Assembly (NCBI GenBank): GCA_021613375.1
Contig: CM038702.1
Coordinates: 27,618,849 to 27,682,848 of the forward strand
DNA from: Megaleporinus macrocephalus
Lineage: Eukaryota > Chordata > Actinopteri > Characiformes > Anostomidae
Direction: 5' to 3'
Length of the DNA: 64,000 nucleotides
The notes beneath the pieces are model-generated. The model was not told where the DNA came from and made no database searches. It saw only the letters and a list, made by a program, of their open reading frames with translations. Made by a program: the position numbers and the translations under genes. Positions 1 through 11,388 of the stretch are shown here, piece after piece (position 1 is the first letter of the stretch; each line of letters begins with the position of its first letter).

Positions 1-180
1 ACTACACCACCGTGCTAACGACTACACCACCATACTAACCACTACACTATCGTACTGACCACTACACCACTGTGCTAACCACTACACTATCGTACTGACC
101 ACTACACCACCGTACTAACCACTACCCTATCGTACTGACCACTACACCACCGTGCTAACCACTACACCATTGTGCTCCAT
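1..180. repeat. 20-bp minisatellite resembling a SINE head
   Basis: Nine units in exact 20-bp register fill the first 180 bases. Each resembles actacaccaccgtgctaacc with a few substitutions, and two sub-types (caccaccgt and actatcgta) tend to alternate. The same string ends the SINE at 9643-9966, where on the minus strand it is the tRNA-like head containing the A box. The array therefore looks like tandem expansion of a SINE 5' end. It runs off the left edge, so its full length is unknown. Confidence 0.85.
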
Positions 181-1724
181 AAAATGTTTACACAATGTAA
201 ATAACAGCTTCTGTGTTGAAATGCTGTCAAAAAATATACATTGACAAAAATGGAGATGCACGTTTTTCTTTGGATAGCCACGAAATCAACATGAGTGATC
301 ACATCAGCAGTAACAGAGAACCAGTTCTCTATTTTTAGATGAGGTTTGTTTTACATCACACACACACATAGACACTGTTTTTAGAAAGTTAATAAATCAC
401 AGATGTTAAAGACATCACTGATATAATTACTGTTAACTGGCTAACTTGTTCACCACTTTGAAAAAAGAGTTCTGTATAGTACCAAACACCGGAGACCTTT
501 AGGGTGCTACACAGAACCATTCTATAAAAGATTCTTTAAAGAACCATAAACAACAATTTCTCCATCATAAACAAGAGCCATTAACCCTCAATGACCAACT
601 TCAATCAGCAACTCTCCACCAGGAGATCTACCATCCTGCAGCTTTATCCAATCTATTAGATTCCTTTCGGCTAATCAAGAACCTCATGAAGGCTGCAATT
701 ATGTGGTTCAGGTGGGGTTGATTATTGCTGCATTAGAAGTCCACAGGAAGGCGGATCTCCAGGAGAAGAGGTGGCAACTGATTTAGACATTTTCATGCTT
801 TTTTGAGTTGTAATGGTTATAACTATTAGTGGAGGGAAACATCCATCCAGCATATGATCACAATACATGGCAATATTGTATTGATTTGCAGATGCCAAGT
901 ATCAATGTATAATTATATGAATTGCAAATGAAACTTTTTGGTACAGGTTATCAAAGTCAAAAAGAAAGGATTGCATTAACTTGCAATTTGTGGATATGAA
1001 GGGCAGTGGATTCCTATTTGGCTTTAACAATGCCAAGTTTTTTTCTGTAGAGGACATGATTTACAATTAAAAAGAGTAATAAATCACAACAATCACAATA
1101 ACTGTTATCACAGTACTCAGTATGTGACCTTCTGTAATTCCTGCCTCTTGTTGTTACTACTGTGTTCACTAAAGAACCTATGAAGAACGTTTTCTGCAAC
1201 TCCTAAAGTAGCAGTCCTGACAGTTACCCTTAGTGTGCGGTGCCTGTTTGATTTGCAGCACTTATATATGAATATTAAGGATGTTTTAGGTTTATCAACC
1301 ATTAAAAATAAGGGTGAGATTTGTTTTCCTAGCTGTTCTGTCCACTGTACCTACTTTTCTTTAACAAGTACAAAAGTCATATTTGTGCAGCCCTTCCATA
1401 TTCCATATTGCCTTTACTACACAAACCCTGCTGGGTCTCTTACGTGTTATACAGCATGTACCTGCATATTTTCATGGACCTCATCTCTGGATAAACGGTC
1501 AGTGAGGGAAAAAAAAAACAGTCCTTTAGGGTCCAGACTGGCCAGCGGTTCAAATTAGAACCCATGCAATGAGAAGAGTGTGCAAATCTCATTAACTCCC
1601 AGTCATCCCAACGGACACATTCATTCATCTGCTCATGTACACAGCCTGAGAGCATTCATTCTGTCCATTCTGCCACTCGGTCCAAATCTCCTTCAAGCTG
1701 TGCAGCTTTTTTCTGCTCCAGAAA
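181..1724. other. No gene recognised; AT-rich intergenic DNA
   Basis: Only short chance ORFs without recognisable domains are present. The sequence is AT-rich with scattered poly-A runs. I see no splice-bounded exon, RNA gene or clear transposon end. Confidence 0.5.
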
Positions 1725-1746
1725 AACACACACACACACACACACA
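1725..1746. repeat. (CA)n microsatellite
   Basis: An uninterrupted run of about eleven CA dinucleotides. Confidence 0.9.
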
Positions 1747-2149
1747 TAGGCTGACCATGTCTCAGGGTGGAGCACGAGAGCGCACGTGCTGCAACAACAA
1801 AAAAACCTCACGATGGAGATAAGGTATCGGAATCTGATGCCATGTCACTGGGGAGCGTGCCAGATACAGAAACCCGTAATGTAAACAGTAAGTAACGAGG
1901 ATGTGCGCGTGCGTTGCGCTTGGTGCTCACTGAGCACATGCAGCTGCTTTATTCGTGCCATATACAGTTGCATTGCATCGATTTTCAAGAGACCGGCGTT
2001 GCATCGCATGTTTGCCCAATAAAGTGGTCCCCGGTTAAATCTGTAAGTATGTTTGGCCGGAGTGATTAGATTTCTGACATGCATTACACTGAAGTGCAGG
2101 AGAAGCAAAGCCTAACTAAGTCTCTCCTGTAACGTTACCGGTTTCGCAG

Positions 2150-2650
2150 ATGCAGCGCTGAGCCTGTGCATGTGTAGGTGTGTGTGTACACGCGCGTGTA
2201 AGGGTTTTTAATCTAATCTGCACGCCCACCCCGCGACCACTGCACTTTCTTTGTTTTCTCCCTGTAATCAGCAGTTAACCAGCACGCGCGAGAGCACATG
2301 AACGCCAGCAACTCACGTAAAGCGAGATCAGATCAGATCAGCGATGCAGCCCAAACATCCAAAGCCCACACGGCTCGAGGCAGCTCCGTATCCATCTTCA
2401 GCTGATCCCCTCCTTCCACTTGTTCTCTTGTTTCTCTGTCAAGCTGCCCGCTTTAACCCCCGGATAACAGCGCGCGCGTTACCTGTGAGCGCCTCCCCGC
2501 GCTGGAGCTGCAGCAGGGCGGTGGACGAGCCAACACACCAGTCGAGCTGCGCTTGGCTTTCTGTGTCTGGCGCGCCCGGGCGCGCGCACACGAGTCTCTC
2601 TCACACCCTTTCTCTCTACCTCTCTCACCCAAACTTGAGTGTCCGCACTG
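2150..2650 (-). promoter_or_regulatory. CpG island, possible promoter and first exon
   Basis: CpG density rises sharply against an AT-rich background. Between about 2460 and 2600 there are close to eighteen CpGs, including runs such as gcgcgcg and ggcgcgcccgggcgcgcgc. In vertebrates, unmethylated islands of this kind usually mark promoters. On the minus strand a splice-donor-like site (cacag then gtaacg) lies near 2482, so a noncoding first exon of a gene running off the left edge is possible. This is inference: no coding exon of such a gene is visible. Confidence 0.4.
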
Positions 2651-2691
2651 TTCACTAGGGTACGCTGTTTCACACCTAGCACGCGATTAAT

Positions 2692-2707
2692 GTATAATAA
2701 TAATAAC

Positions 2708-2761
<54 letters not shown>

Positions 2762-2762
2762 C
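2692..2762. repeat. (AAT)n microsatellite
   Basis: About 23 near-perfect AAT/TAA triplets with one interruption near 2706. Confidence 0.9.
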
Positions 2763-2808
2763 GAAAAATAAGTATGTTTATGTGACATGCATTCTGCTCA
2801 ACTCCTCC

Positions 2809-3414
2809 AAGTGTCCAAGTTCCCTGCTCTGCTAGTATCCCAGTGTCCTGTTTAGAACTCCTCTCAGTGTCCTGCTCTGCTAGTATCCCAGTGTCCTGTT
2901 TAGAACTCCTCTCAGTGTCCTGCTCTGCTAGTATCCCAGTGTCCTGTTTAGATCTCCTCTCAGTGTCCTGCTCTGCTAGTATCCCAGTGTCCTGTTTAGA
3001 ACTCCTCTCAGTGTCCTGCTCTGCTAGTATCCCAGTGTCCTGTTTAGATCTCCTCTCAGTGTCCTGCTCTGCTAGTATCCCAGTGTCCTGTTTAGAACTC
3101 CTCTCAGTGTCCTGCTCTGCTAGTATCCCAGTGTCCTGTTTAGAACTCCTCTCAGTGTCCTGCTCTGCTAGTATCCCAGTGTCCTGTTTAGATCTCCTCA
3201 CAGTGTCCTGCTCTGCTAGTATCCCAGTGTCCTGTTTAGAACTTCTCTCAGTGTCCTGCTCTGCTAGTATCCCAGTGTCCTGCTTAGAACTCCTCTTAGT
3301 GTCCTGCTCTGCTAGTATCCCAGTGTCCTGTTTAGAACTCCTCTCAGTGTCCTGCTCTGCTAGTATCCCAGTGTCCTGTTTAGAACTCCTCTTAATGCCC
3401 TGCTCTGCTGATCA
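2809..3414. repeat. 48-bp minisatellite, dimer of 24-bp monomers
   Basis: About twelve copies of a 48-bp unit. Each unit is two 24-bp halves that both start cagtgtcctg and then diverge (ctctgctagtatcc versus tttagaactcctct). Copies differ at few positions, for example aactcc versus atctcc. Because 48 is a multiple of three, long reading frames stay open on both strands; these are repeat artefacts, not genes. Confidence 0.92.
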
Positions 3415-4004
3415 CTAATAGGCGGACCGGGTCCAGGTCCAGCCCAGGTTTAAAGTCCTGGCTGGACAACCAAGAGCTCACTTCTCTCACTAAACAAGAG
3501 AAAGCGTGGAGGAATACAAGAGGGAGATAAACTGTTAAGATGTGAAATTCAGTTAACAAGACTAAACTATTTATTTATTATTTTAAAAAATAAATAAGCA
3601 CTTTATGATACACTTTTTTTTCAAATCAATTAAAAAAATTTTTTTCAATCATAAGTTAGAAATTATTATGGTTCGGACCTTGGGCTGAGGAAATTTCCTC
3701 TAACTGGACCTTACTGAATTTTAATTAAATACCCCTGTGTCCTTCACAGAGTCAGTCTCACAATATTCTGCTCAGTGTCCTTCTCAGCCAGTCTGTAGTG
3801 TCCACTGGGTGGTACTGTTTCCTTACCAACACACTGAGGTAAAAAAGGCAGTATAACATTTTTATTTTAAATTAATCTGTAGGTGAGATTATAGAATTCT
3901 TTTCTGCTGACAAATCTTTTTTTCTGGTGACAGATGAAAAAGCAGCACCTGCAAGTAAGTCAATGATATTTCCATGAAAATATTTTATTTTCTTGCAAGA
4001 ATTC
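3415..4004. other. No gene; scattered minisatellite relics
   Basis: AT-rich sequence with isolated cagtgtcc motifs near 3770-3810 that resemble the monomer of the flanking minisatellites. No exon or transposon terminus is recognised. Confidence 0.45.
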
Positions 4005-4215
4005 ATCCCAGTGTCCTGTGCAATTTGTCTCCCAGTGTCCTGTTTAGACCATCTCCCAGCATCCTGTTCAATTTGTCTCCCAGTGTCCTGTTCAATCAGA
4101 TTTGCATTCAGAGCCCCCTTCATGTCCTGCTTAACCAGCTTTCCAGTGTCCTCCTTAGTTTGTTTAACAGTTTAGTCATTCAGTGTCTCACTGTCCTGTT
4201 CAGTCAGTCTCATGG
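4005..4215. repeat. Degenerate 24-bp monomer array
   Basis: Imperfect repeats of about 24 bp containing cccagtgtcctgt followed by variable caatttgtct-like sequence. They share the cagtgtcctg core with the 48-bp array at 2809-3414 but lack its dimeric structure, so they look like an older, unhomogenised relative. Confidence 0.7.
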
Positions 4216-4685
4216 TAATGTAAAGATAATGTTTCTTTTGATGGGAGTGGTCTCTTTTATCTGTAGATAATGAGGGGTTACTAAATGGTTTGACTATTAC
4301 ATGCTATGGTCTTCAGAGTCATCCAATCTGTACTCATCTATGGGCGGTTATAGGCTGATATTGCTGAAGAATGGTTCCTCTGGTCCAGTTTCAGAGGTGT
4401 GACTCTCTGTGCTTAACAGAGAGTGAACAGAAAAAGATTAGGATGTGGAAATGAAATGAAGGATGGATATTTTCAGAATAAGGGATTGAAAGAAACATGG
4501 TGTATACAAGCTGAAGTTCATGTAAGAATAGATATTTAGTAAAGGTGCAGTCAGTGATGTCTATGGCCAGAAATACAGAATTATGGATGCTACTTATGGA
4601 TACTACTAAAATTATATTCATTACTAGATGTATTTGATATATAGTAGTGAACTATGATTTTTTACACTTGAACCTCATATATATA

Positions 4686-5249
4686 GGGTGTGTCTCAAAA
4701 CCTAGTGAGTGTCTAAGTAGGCACTGTCTAGGTAGGCAGCTGTTTAAGTAGCATAACAAAGATTACTGAGACGATCTAGTTAGAGAGCAACTGCGTCTGC
4801 GGCTTTTTCCCGCCCACTGCAGCACACGACCAGTGGTGTATGGTTGCTAAGTTACCTGCCAGCATCCAAAACAATAGTCTAAGGCTTAAAAATCCGCTAG
4901 CATAAATGCTAATGGCTAGAGTATAAAACTACAAAATGGTCAATGACTCATTGAAAAGTTGCAAATATAACGTTGCTTTGTGTGATTATATGACAAGAAA
5001 CACATTAAAACACCAGAGAGAACTTACATTTTAAAATGTCTTCACTGCTCATAGATTAGCCTGCGTTGCATCATGGGATTGCCTCAGCGGCTGAGGAAGC
5101 GTTCGATGCTTCCTTAAAATCAGGTGAAAATAAGGTTCCTCAGTGTGTTTCAGGTATGTAAGAATAGGGACAGCCTACATGTCGGGAGTGCATACTATGA
5201 CGTAAAATGCTGTCTATGTAGGCAGCTCACTAGGTTTTGAGACACACCC
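4686..5249. mobile_element. 564-bp non-autonomous DNA transposon (MITE)
   Basis: The ends are perfect 24-bp terminal inverted repeats: gggtgtgtctcaaaacctag plus tgag at the left and the exact reverse complement at the right. Flanking ATA on both sides could be a 3-bp target duplication, but the site is AT-rich, so this is weak. There is no coding capacity. Perfect TIRs suggest fairly recent activity. The superfamily cannot be settled from the ends alone; a 3-bp duplication would fit PIF/Harbinger. Confidence 0.85.
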
Positions 5250-6589
5250 ATAGTATCTTTTAACACCTTGCTGGAAGCTTATACTTGATATTGTATTTGT
5301 TATCTTGGGTTACTGCAAGGGTAGAGTTATCAGTGTTGTTCTGTTATACTGTAAATCTAATAAAAATATTACTTGCATTTCTGTTTGATTTACTGTCTGC
5401 ACTTTCTTTGTATAGATGGTACTCTTTTTAAACTTTTCATTAACTTCAAAGGAAAAATGTAATTCATAATAAAATATTTCCTCTTCTACTTACAAGCCCC
5501 AGTGTGACGGAGATTGAAAGTTTAGAATTGGCACTGCTACAACATTTTTCCACTTGATTGTTGCGATGGGAAGAAAGACTGACTGCTCTGTTACCGGCTG
5601 CCCTGTTAGAATAAAAACAAATAAACAAAAAAAAACCCAATACTTTAGTTGCAAATTTACCAGCCATCAAATATGTAAATAAACAATACCTGTTTAAAAC
5701 TTAGATATGTACAATGATTATTTATCATCTATTCAAAACCAAGCTATTAATAGAAACACATCCAAACCTGGTCCTGGAGATCTATCACCATAATTTAAAA
5801 TACATGGGGTCTCTTAATTAATACAAATACAAATTCACAGAAAGGTCATTGTTTAGCTGCTTCACCCTCAAAATATCAAGTTTAATTAATTAGGAGCTTA
5901 TTTTAGAAAAACTAAGTATTGATGCAGCGCTAGTCGGCCTCAGGGTGGTGCTGTGGCAAATTGGTTTACCGAGTTCGTTCTTCCTAGCAAGTCAGGCATG
6001 TTGGATATGAACTCTCCAGGGTGGTAGATCTCTTGGACCAGGATAAAGCAGCCCTCTACTAAATTAGACAGGCTGTTTTGTTGCTGTGGCTTTAAGATCG
6101 ACATATATAAATCCAACAGAGCTGATGGCTGCCCTGCACTGTGCCTCGTGATGGTATCACCGCAGACCACCTTTGCCACTAGTCAGTTTGTAAAATTTTG
6201 TTCACAACTTTGTGGAAAGAGAAAGAAGAAGAAAGAATGGTGGAGCTGTGATGACAAAAGAGAGAGAGTGCTTAAAATAAGTAAGCATTTTTAATCAAGT
6301 CTTTAATCTCCTCTACTCACCTGACCACTATAGCTAATTACTGTAGACTCTTTCCTTCCACTGAAGTGACTGAGTTGATTATGGTACTGCCATATTTCAT
6401 GGATGGGTATCATGCGGTTATATGGTTTTATATGACGGAATCATACAGTTTAGCAGTTTATATTGTAAATGAATGCTAATATTATAATATACATGCTACG
6501 GTGTAAAAAAAACACAGACTTCTGAGGAAATGAAATGTATAGTCTTTTATCTGAGTAGTATGTGTTTATTTGTTCCAGCACATAATCAA
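5250..6589. other. No gene recognised
   Basis: AT-rich DNA. Two short minus-strand frames (5464-5670 and 5940-6179) show no family resemblance. A 35-bp string near 5880 (attaggagcttattttagaa) recurs with changes near 8365, so both may belong to an unnamed dispersed repeat. Confidence 0.4.
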
Positions 6590-7345
6590 ATTAACCAAAA
6601 GTACAATTTATTTTGATCTGATGTGTGTTTGGTGGAGGAAGGATGATATTCTTGGTTTTGGGCTCAGACCCTTACTTCCAATGAAGAGTGAAGTTAATGC
6701 TACAGCACACAAACACAGGTTAGACAATTCTATGCCTCCAACTTTGTGGCAAGAGTTTGGGACAGACTATCCTCTCTGTACATTTCTAGAGGGAAGTATT
6801 AAGTTACAATCCTTTAAATGGAAAAACCGACAGACACACTCCAAACTCTTGCAGAAACCGTTCCCAGCAGAGTGGAGGCCATCTTAGCCGCAACAGGGAG
6901 GCCAACTCTAAATGAATGCCCATGATTTTGGAATAGAATGCCCCATCTTATATATCTTATATAAACTCACAGGCAAAAACATTGGCCAAGCACAGTGCAC
7001 AACTGTTTTTACTGATGGTTTTGTCTAATAATAGTCCAGATTTAAACCCTATAGAGAACATTCTGTCTCACACACACTAGCTTGGCAGTATTTTTCAACT
7101 GTTTGAAGGCATCAGTGCTGAGTGGAACAATACTGACTCTTCTTTCTGTAGAAGACTGCCTGCAAGTTTAACCCATGAAAGAGAAAAGTATGGGATACAA
7201 ACTCACTTTATCTTTTTGTTTAATTATTTGTTGTTAAGATCATTAAATACTTATTGTTTTGACATTTTGTCCTTGTCTCTTTTTTGAAATGTAGGTGTGA
7301 TGGCCAGGTGTCCACATTCTTTTGGCCGATGTACACAAAAGGTAA
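6590..7345 (+). mobile_element. Decayed Tc1/mariner-type transposon remnants
   Basis: Several blocks match teleost Tc1/mariner sequence: a ttggtggaggaaggatgat-type stretch near 6631, a stretch encoding SPDLNPIE near 7036 (the conserved segment before the last catalytic acidic residue), the agcagagtggaggccat block near 6866, and a terminal caggtgtccacattcttttggcc near 7305. Internal parts are missing or rearranged and frames are broken, so no transposase can be made. Two related elements may be mixed, because the order of blocks is not that of one intact copy. Confidence 0.7.
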
Positions 7346-8039
7346 AGTATCTTCTACTAGCAGAACACCACCAGTGCAATAATATCAGTAATTCAATGTG
7401 CTGGACTGAGTCTGTGAGAAAGAAACAACAAAAACAACAACAGTCCAGTACAGCCCTAATGTTTTTTGCTCTAGGGCCAGGAACATCCAACCCACACCAC
7501 TGTATGAACCACAAGTGATGCTACTATCTGTTTGTTTCTTCAGTGAAATATTATGCTTGACACAAATGTTTTAACGTAAAAACCAGTTTCCATGGGACTC
7601 TTCCAGAACGTTACCAACCTATTCAACCAACCACAAATGTTTCTATGGAAACATATCTGTTCTTTCTGTGATTTTGGGAGGAAATGCAATGTTGCACTCT
7701 TTCCAGTAAACCACTGAAAATCTGAAAATAATAAGAAAGTTCCTCTGTCTGTGAAAAGCTTTCAAAGAGAACTTGAAAGGTGGTGTTACTGTCATGTTCT
7801 CCTGCATCTTCATCAGTTTTACCTTCAAAGACTGCACTGCATGTGACTGCTACATTATACAATTCTCTCACTATTCTCTCATTACTCCACAAGACTCATG
7901 ACTGACAGTGGTTTCATAACTCTGTACTTCTGTTTACAATAAGGGAAGGAAGGAAGAATGTGAAAATGAGACAAAACATTAATAAAGATTTGATAAAGAA
8001 ATGCAAAATGGAATTTGACATTTTCCACTTTTAATGTGA
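7346..8039. other. No gene recognised
   Basis: AT-rich DNA with overlapping short minus-strand frames at 7623-7892 that carry no recognisable domain. Confidence 0.4.
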
Positions 8040-8320
8040 TTGCTGCCAGCCCCCCTTATCTGCACTCTGTCTATTTTATCTATTATGTCTCTCTGTATAC
8101 TAAGCACTGCAGTGACACTGACATAGTGGTGGTGTGTTGGTGTATGTTGTGCTGCTGGAGTTTTTAAACACCTCAGTGTCCCTACTGGACTAAGAATAGT
8201 CCACCAACCAGCAACATCCAGCCAACAGGCATCCTGTGACCACTGATAAAGGACTAGAGGATGACCAACAAACATCGTACAGGTAAGTAAGAGTCTAATA
8301 GAGTCTAATGTTTCTGGTGC
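8040..8320. mobile_element. Fragment of an otophysan dispersed repeat
   Basis: Contains blocks I recognise from a repeat common in catfish and characin genomes, for example gcactgcagtgacactgaca, gagtttttaaacacctcagt and aatagtccaccaacc. The intact family is a long imperfect foldback element; only part of one arm is here. A second copy lies at 21170-21560. Confidence 0.55.
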
Positions 8321-9515
8321 TTGCAATTGAATCAGAGCAAAGCAGGTGGTGTCTGAGATGTTTTAATTGATTAGGAACTTAATTTAGAAAAATCTCTAGG
8401 TGCCAGACTGTATCACTAAATGTGAAAGAGAGGTGCTCACAACAAGGATGCCCTCTCTGTGAAAAAAATCTAGTCAAAGAGTTGGGGCTTGTCTGTATAC
8501 CATATTTTACTGTTTTCAGTCATAAAGTGTGGTTCACTGGTGTAGCAATACTGCTCTCTAGTGGTGAAGAGCCAACATCACAATTCAGATTGACTTTGTA
8601 TTAACAGTGGAAATATTTTAATTTTGTGGGTGCACCTTTCTAATTCACATTGATCCAAACCGGAAATCTTTGTATTCCAATATTTTCTTAAAATATACTG
8701 GGAAGCCTTAGTTTGTATGCCTTAACTTCAATAATTGTGTTATCATGTACCCTGTATTTAAGCACTCATTATTAAACTATTCTAAATATTCTGCTACTTT
8801 GATTTTTTACAAATATTTTGCTGTGGTTGAAAGCTCATTTAAATAAATATTGTAAACACTCAATACAACTGCTAGAGCACCATGGCTAGGGATTGTATAT
8901 TCTTTAGAATAGAGATAATGATATAAAATAATAGCCACAATGACACCTTGACATCATTTTTGCTCATTTGCAATGTATACATAGGAATTCTGACAATAAT
9001 GTGTAATATCTATCACTGAAAAAAATGTAGTCTTTCAGTCTGACTATAAGTATAGGCTGACCAGTACAGCCATATCCATGATAGACGCATTGGGAACACT
9101 TCATTCTTCCACTGTCGGGATCCAGAACAAAAGGTCCGGCACTGCAGTAAAGTTCCTCAAGGGTGCATTGTGCTCACTCTTATAATACATGGTTACATTT
9201 GTAGGTGTAACAATAGCCGCAATTTAACATTAGCAATAATGTAGCAGTACATTAAACATGTTGGATACTCTTGATTACACATAAGGCAGTCTATTTTACT
9301 TAACATTACCTAACAACTCTAAACAGCTTAATTTACTTAACACCACAGCAAGTGTTGGGATACAACACTTGTACGTCTTACTTGCTTAAAATAAACTAAA
9401 GAAACATTGAGATGGTAGATCAAATTCCCTCATATACCGGGGACACATAAAAGAGCTGGTAAAAGGCATTAAGTCTCAACATTGTACAACAAATGAGAAG
9501 CACAGAGAGGCTATG
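8321..9515. other. No gene recognised
   Basis: AT-rich intergenic sequence. No domain-bearing frame, splice-bounded exon or transposon terminus is recognised. Confidence 0.4.
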
Positions 9516-9521
9516 ACTGTG

Positions 9522-9564
9522 GATGGATGGATGGATGGATGGATAGATGGATAGATAAATAGAT
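9522..9564. repeat. (GGAT)n/(GATA)n tail
   Basis: Repeats of ggat then agat directly abut agatactttattgatcccag. On the minus strand this is the simple-sequence tail at the 3' end of the LINE, as is usual for such elements. Confidence 0.8.
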
Positions 9565-9642
9565 ACTTTATTGATCCCAGAGTGAAATTCAAGGCATCCT
9601 GTAGCTATTCCACAAGTGCACAAGGTAAGACAAAACAGGACA

Positions 9643-9966
9643 TCCATCCATTATCTGTCACTTAATCCCACTAGTCAGGGTCACGGGGGGGCTGGAGCCA
9701 ATCCCAGCGTCATCGGGCAAAGCGGGGTAAACCATGGACAATTCGCCAGTCCATCGCATGGCCAACACTCACTCACGCACTCACACTTACGGGCAGTTTA
9801 GAGTGACCAATCAACCTAACATGCATGTGTTTGGACTGTGGGAGGAAACCCACTCAAGCACGGGGAGAACATACACACTCCACACAGAACGACCCAGACC
9901 GGGAAGACAACCCAGATCAACCTACTGTGAGGGGACAGTGCTGACCACTACACCACCGTGCCACTC
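9643..9966 (-). mobile_element. tRNA-derived SINE with 11-bp target duplication
   Basis: A 324-bp element flanked by a perfect direct repeat aaaacaggaca at 9632-9642 and 9967-9977. On the minus strand it opens with gcacggtggtgtagtggtca, which resembles a pol III A box, followed by a degenerate B box region near 9930-9905. It then has the conserved body (tcctcccacagtccaaacac) and ends in a short atggatgga tail. This is the layout of a widespread teleost SINE mobilised by a LINE. It inserted into the 3' region of the host LINE. Confidence 0.85.
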
Positions 9967-9977
9967 AAAACAGGACA

Positions 9978-10315
9978 GTTACAGCAAAAAATAAAGACAG
10001 AATATGAAATAAATAGAACATACAAAAACAGAAGAAGTCTCACAGTGTGTATGTGTGAGTGATGACAGTAGTGCAGTTAACCAGTGAAAACAGAGTAGAC
10101 CACTTCGGTAGTCCAAATACACAGTTATACAGTCAGCAGTGCAAATATGCAATTAAAGCAGCAGCACTGTTTATATGTATATACTGTACACATGGTGTAT
10201 AATGTAATAGGAAAAGTGTAATAATAACAGTATAGTCATTATAATATATAGTTAACAGTATAGTATATATATCATACAGTTACACAGATAAATCTGAAAT
10301 AAGTATATAATACAA
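9978..10315 (-). mobile_element. LINE 3' untranslated region remnant
   Basis: AT-rich non-coding sequence with fragments such as gtgcaaatatgcaatt and cagtgtgtatgtgtgagtg, like 3' UTRs of teleost LINEs. It lies between the LINE 3' end and the minisatellite. The assignment rests mainly on position. Confidence 0.45.
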
Positions 10316-11388
10316 TACAGTCTGATAACCGATACATAGATCCAGAGTATAACAGTGTCTGATAACTGATACATAGATCCAGAGTATTACAGTGTCTGAT
10401 AACTGATATAGAGGTCCGGAGTATAACAGTGTCTGATAACTGATATAGGGGTCTGGAGTATTACAGTATCTAACAGCTGATATAGGGGCCTGGAGTATAA
10501 CAGTGTCTGATAGCTGATATAGGGGTCTGGAGTATAACAAAGTCTGATAGCTGATATAGGGGTCTGGAGTATAACAGTGTCTAATAGCTGATATAGGGGT
10601 CTGGAGTACAACAGTGTCTGATAGCTGATATAGGGGTCTGGAGTACAACAGTGTCTGATTGATGATATAGGGGTCCGGAGTATAACATTGTCTGATAGCT
10701 GATATAGGGGTCAGAGGTATTACAGTGTCTGATAACTGATATAGGGGTCCGGAATATAATAGTGTCTGATAACTAATATAGGGGTCTGGAGTATAACAGT
10801 GTTTGATAACTGATATAGGGGTCAGAAGTATAACAGTGTCTGATAACTGATATAGGGGTCTGGAGTACAACAGTGTCTGATAGCTGATATAGGGGTCTGG
10901 AGTATAACAGTGTCTGATAACTGATATAGGGGTCTGGAGTATAACAGTGTCTGATAGCTGATATAGGGGTCTGGAGTATAACAGTGTCTGATAGCTGATA
11001 TAAGGGTCTGGAGTATAACAGTGTCTGACAGCTGATATAGGCGTCTGGAGTATAACAGTGTCTGACAGCTGATATAGGGGTCTGGAGTATAACAGTGTCT
11101 AATAGCTGATATGGGGGTCTGGAGTATAACAGTGTCTGATAGCTGATATAGAGGTCCGGAGTATAACAGTGTCTAATAGCTGATATAGGGGTCCGGAGTA
11201 TAACAGTGTCTGGTAGCTGATATAGTGGTATGGAGTATAACAGTGTCTGATAGCTGATATAGAGGTCTGGAGTATAACATTGTCTGAGAGCTGATATATG
11301 AGTCCGGAGTATAACAGTGTCTGGTAGCTGATATAGGGGTCTGCAGTATAACAGTGTCTGATAACTGTTATAGGGGTCTGGAGTATAA
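10316..11388. repeat. 37-bp minisatellite, left tract
   Basis: About 29 copies of a 37-bp unit containing tctggagtataacagtg and tctgatagctgatatagggg. Copies vary (gataactgat, ggtccgga). Because 37 is not a multiple of three, the open frames on the minus strand rotate through all three phases and encode no meaningful protein. The tract ends at the insertion at 11389 and resumes at 13060. Confidence 0.95.

Noticed and set aside
2479..3418. Overlapping frames on both strands across the 48-bp repeat
   Set aside because: A period divisible by three keeps frames open on both strands; the peptides are pure repeats with no domain.
5940..6179. Possible short protein-coding exon (minus strand)
   Set aside because: No domain, no convincing splice sites and no neighbours; likely a chance frame.
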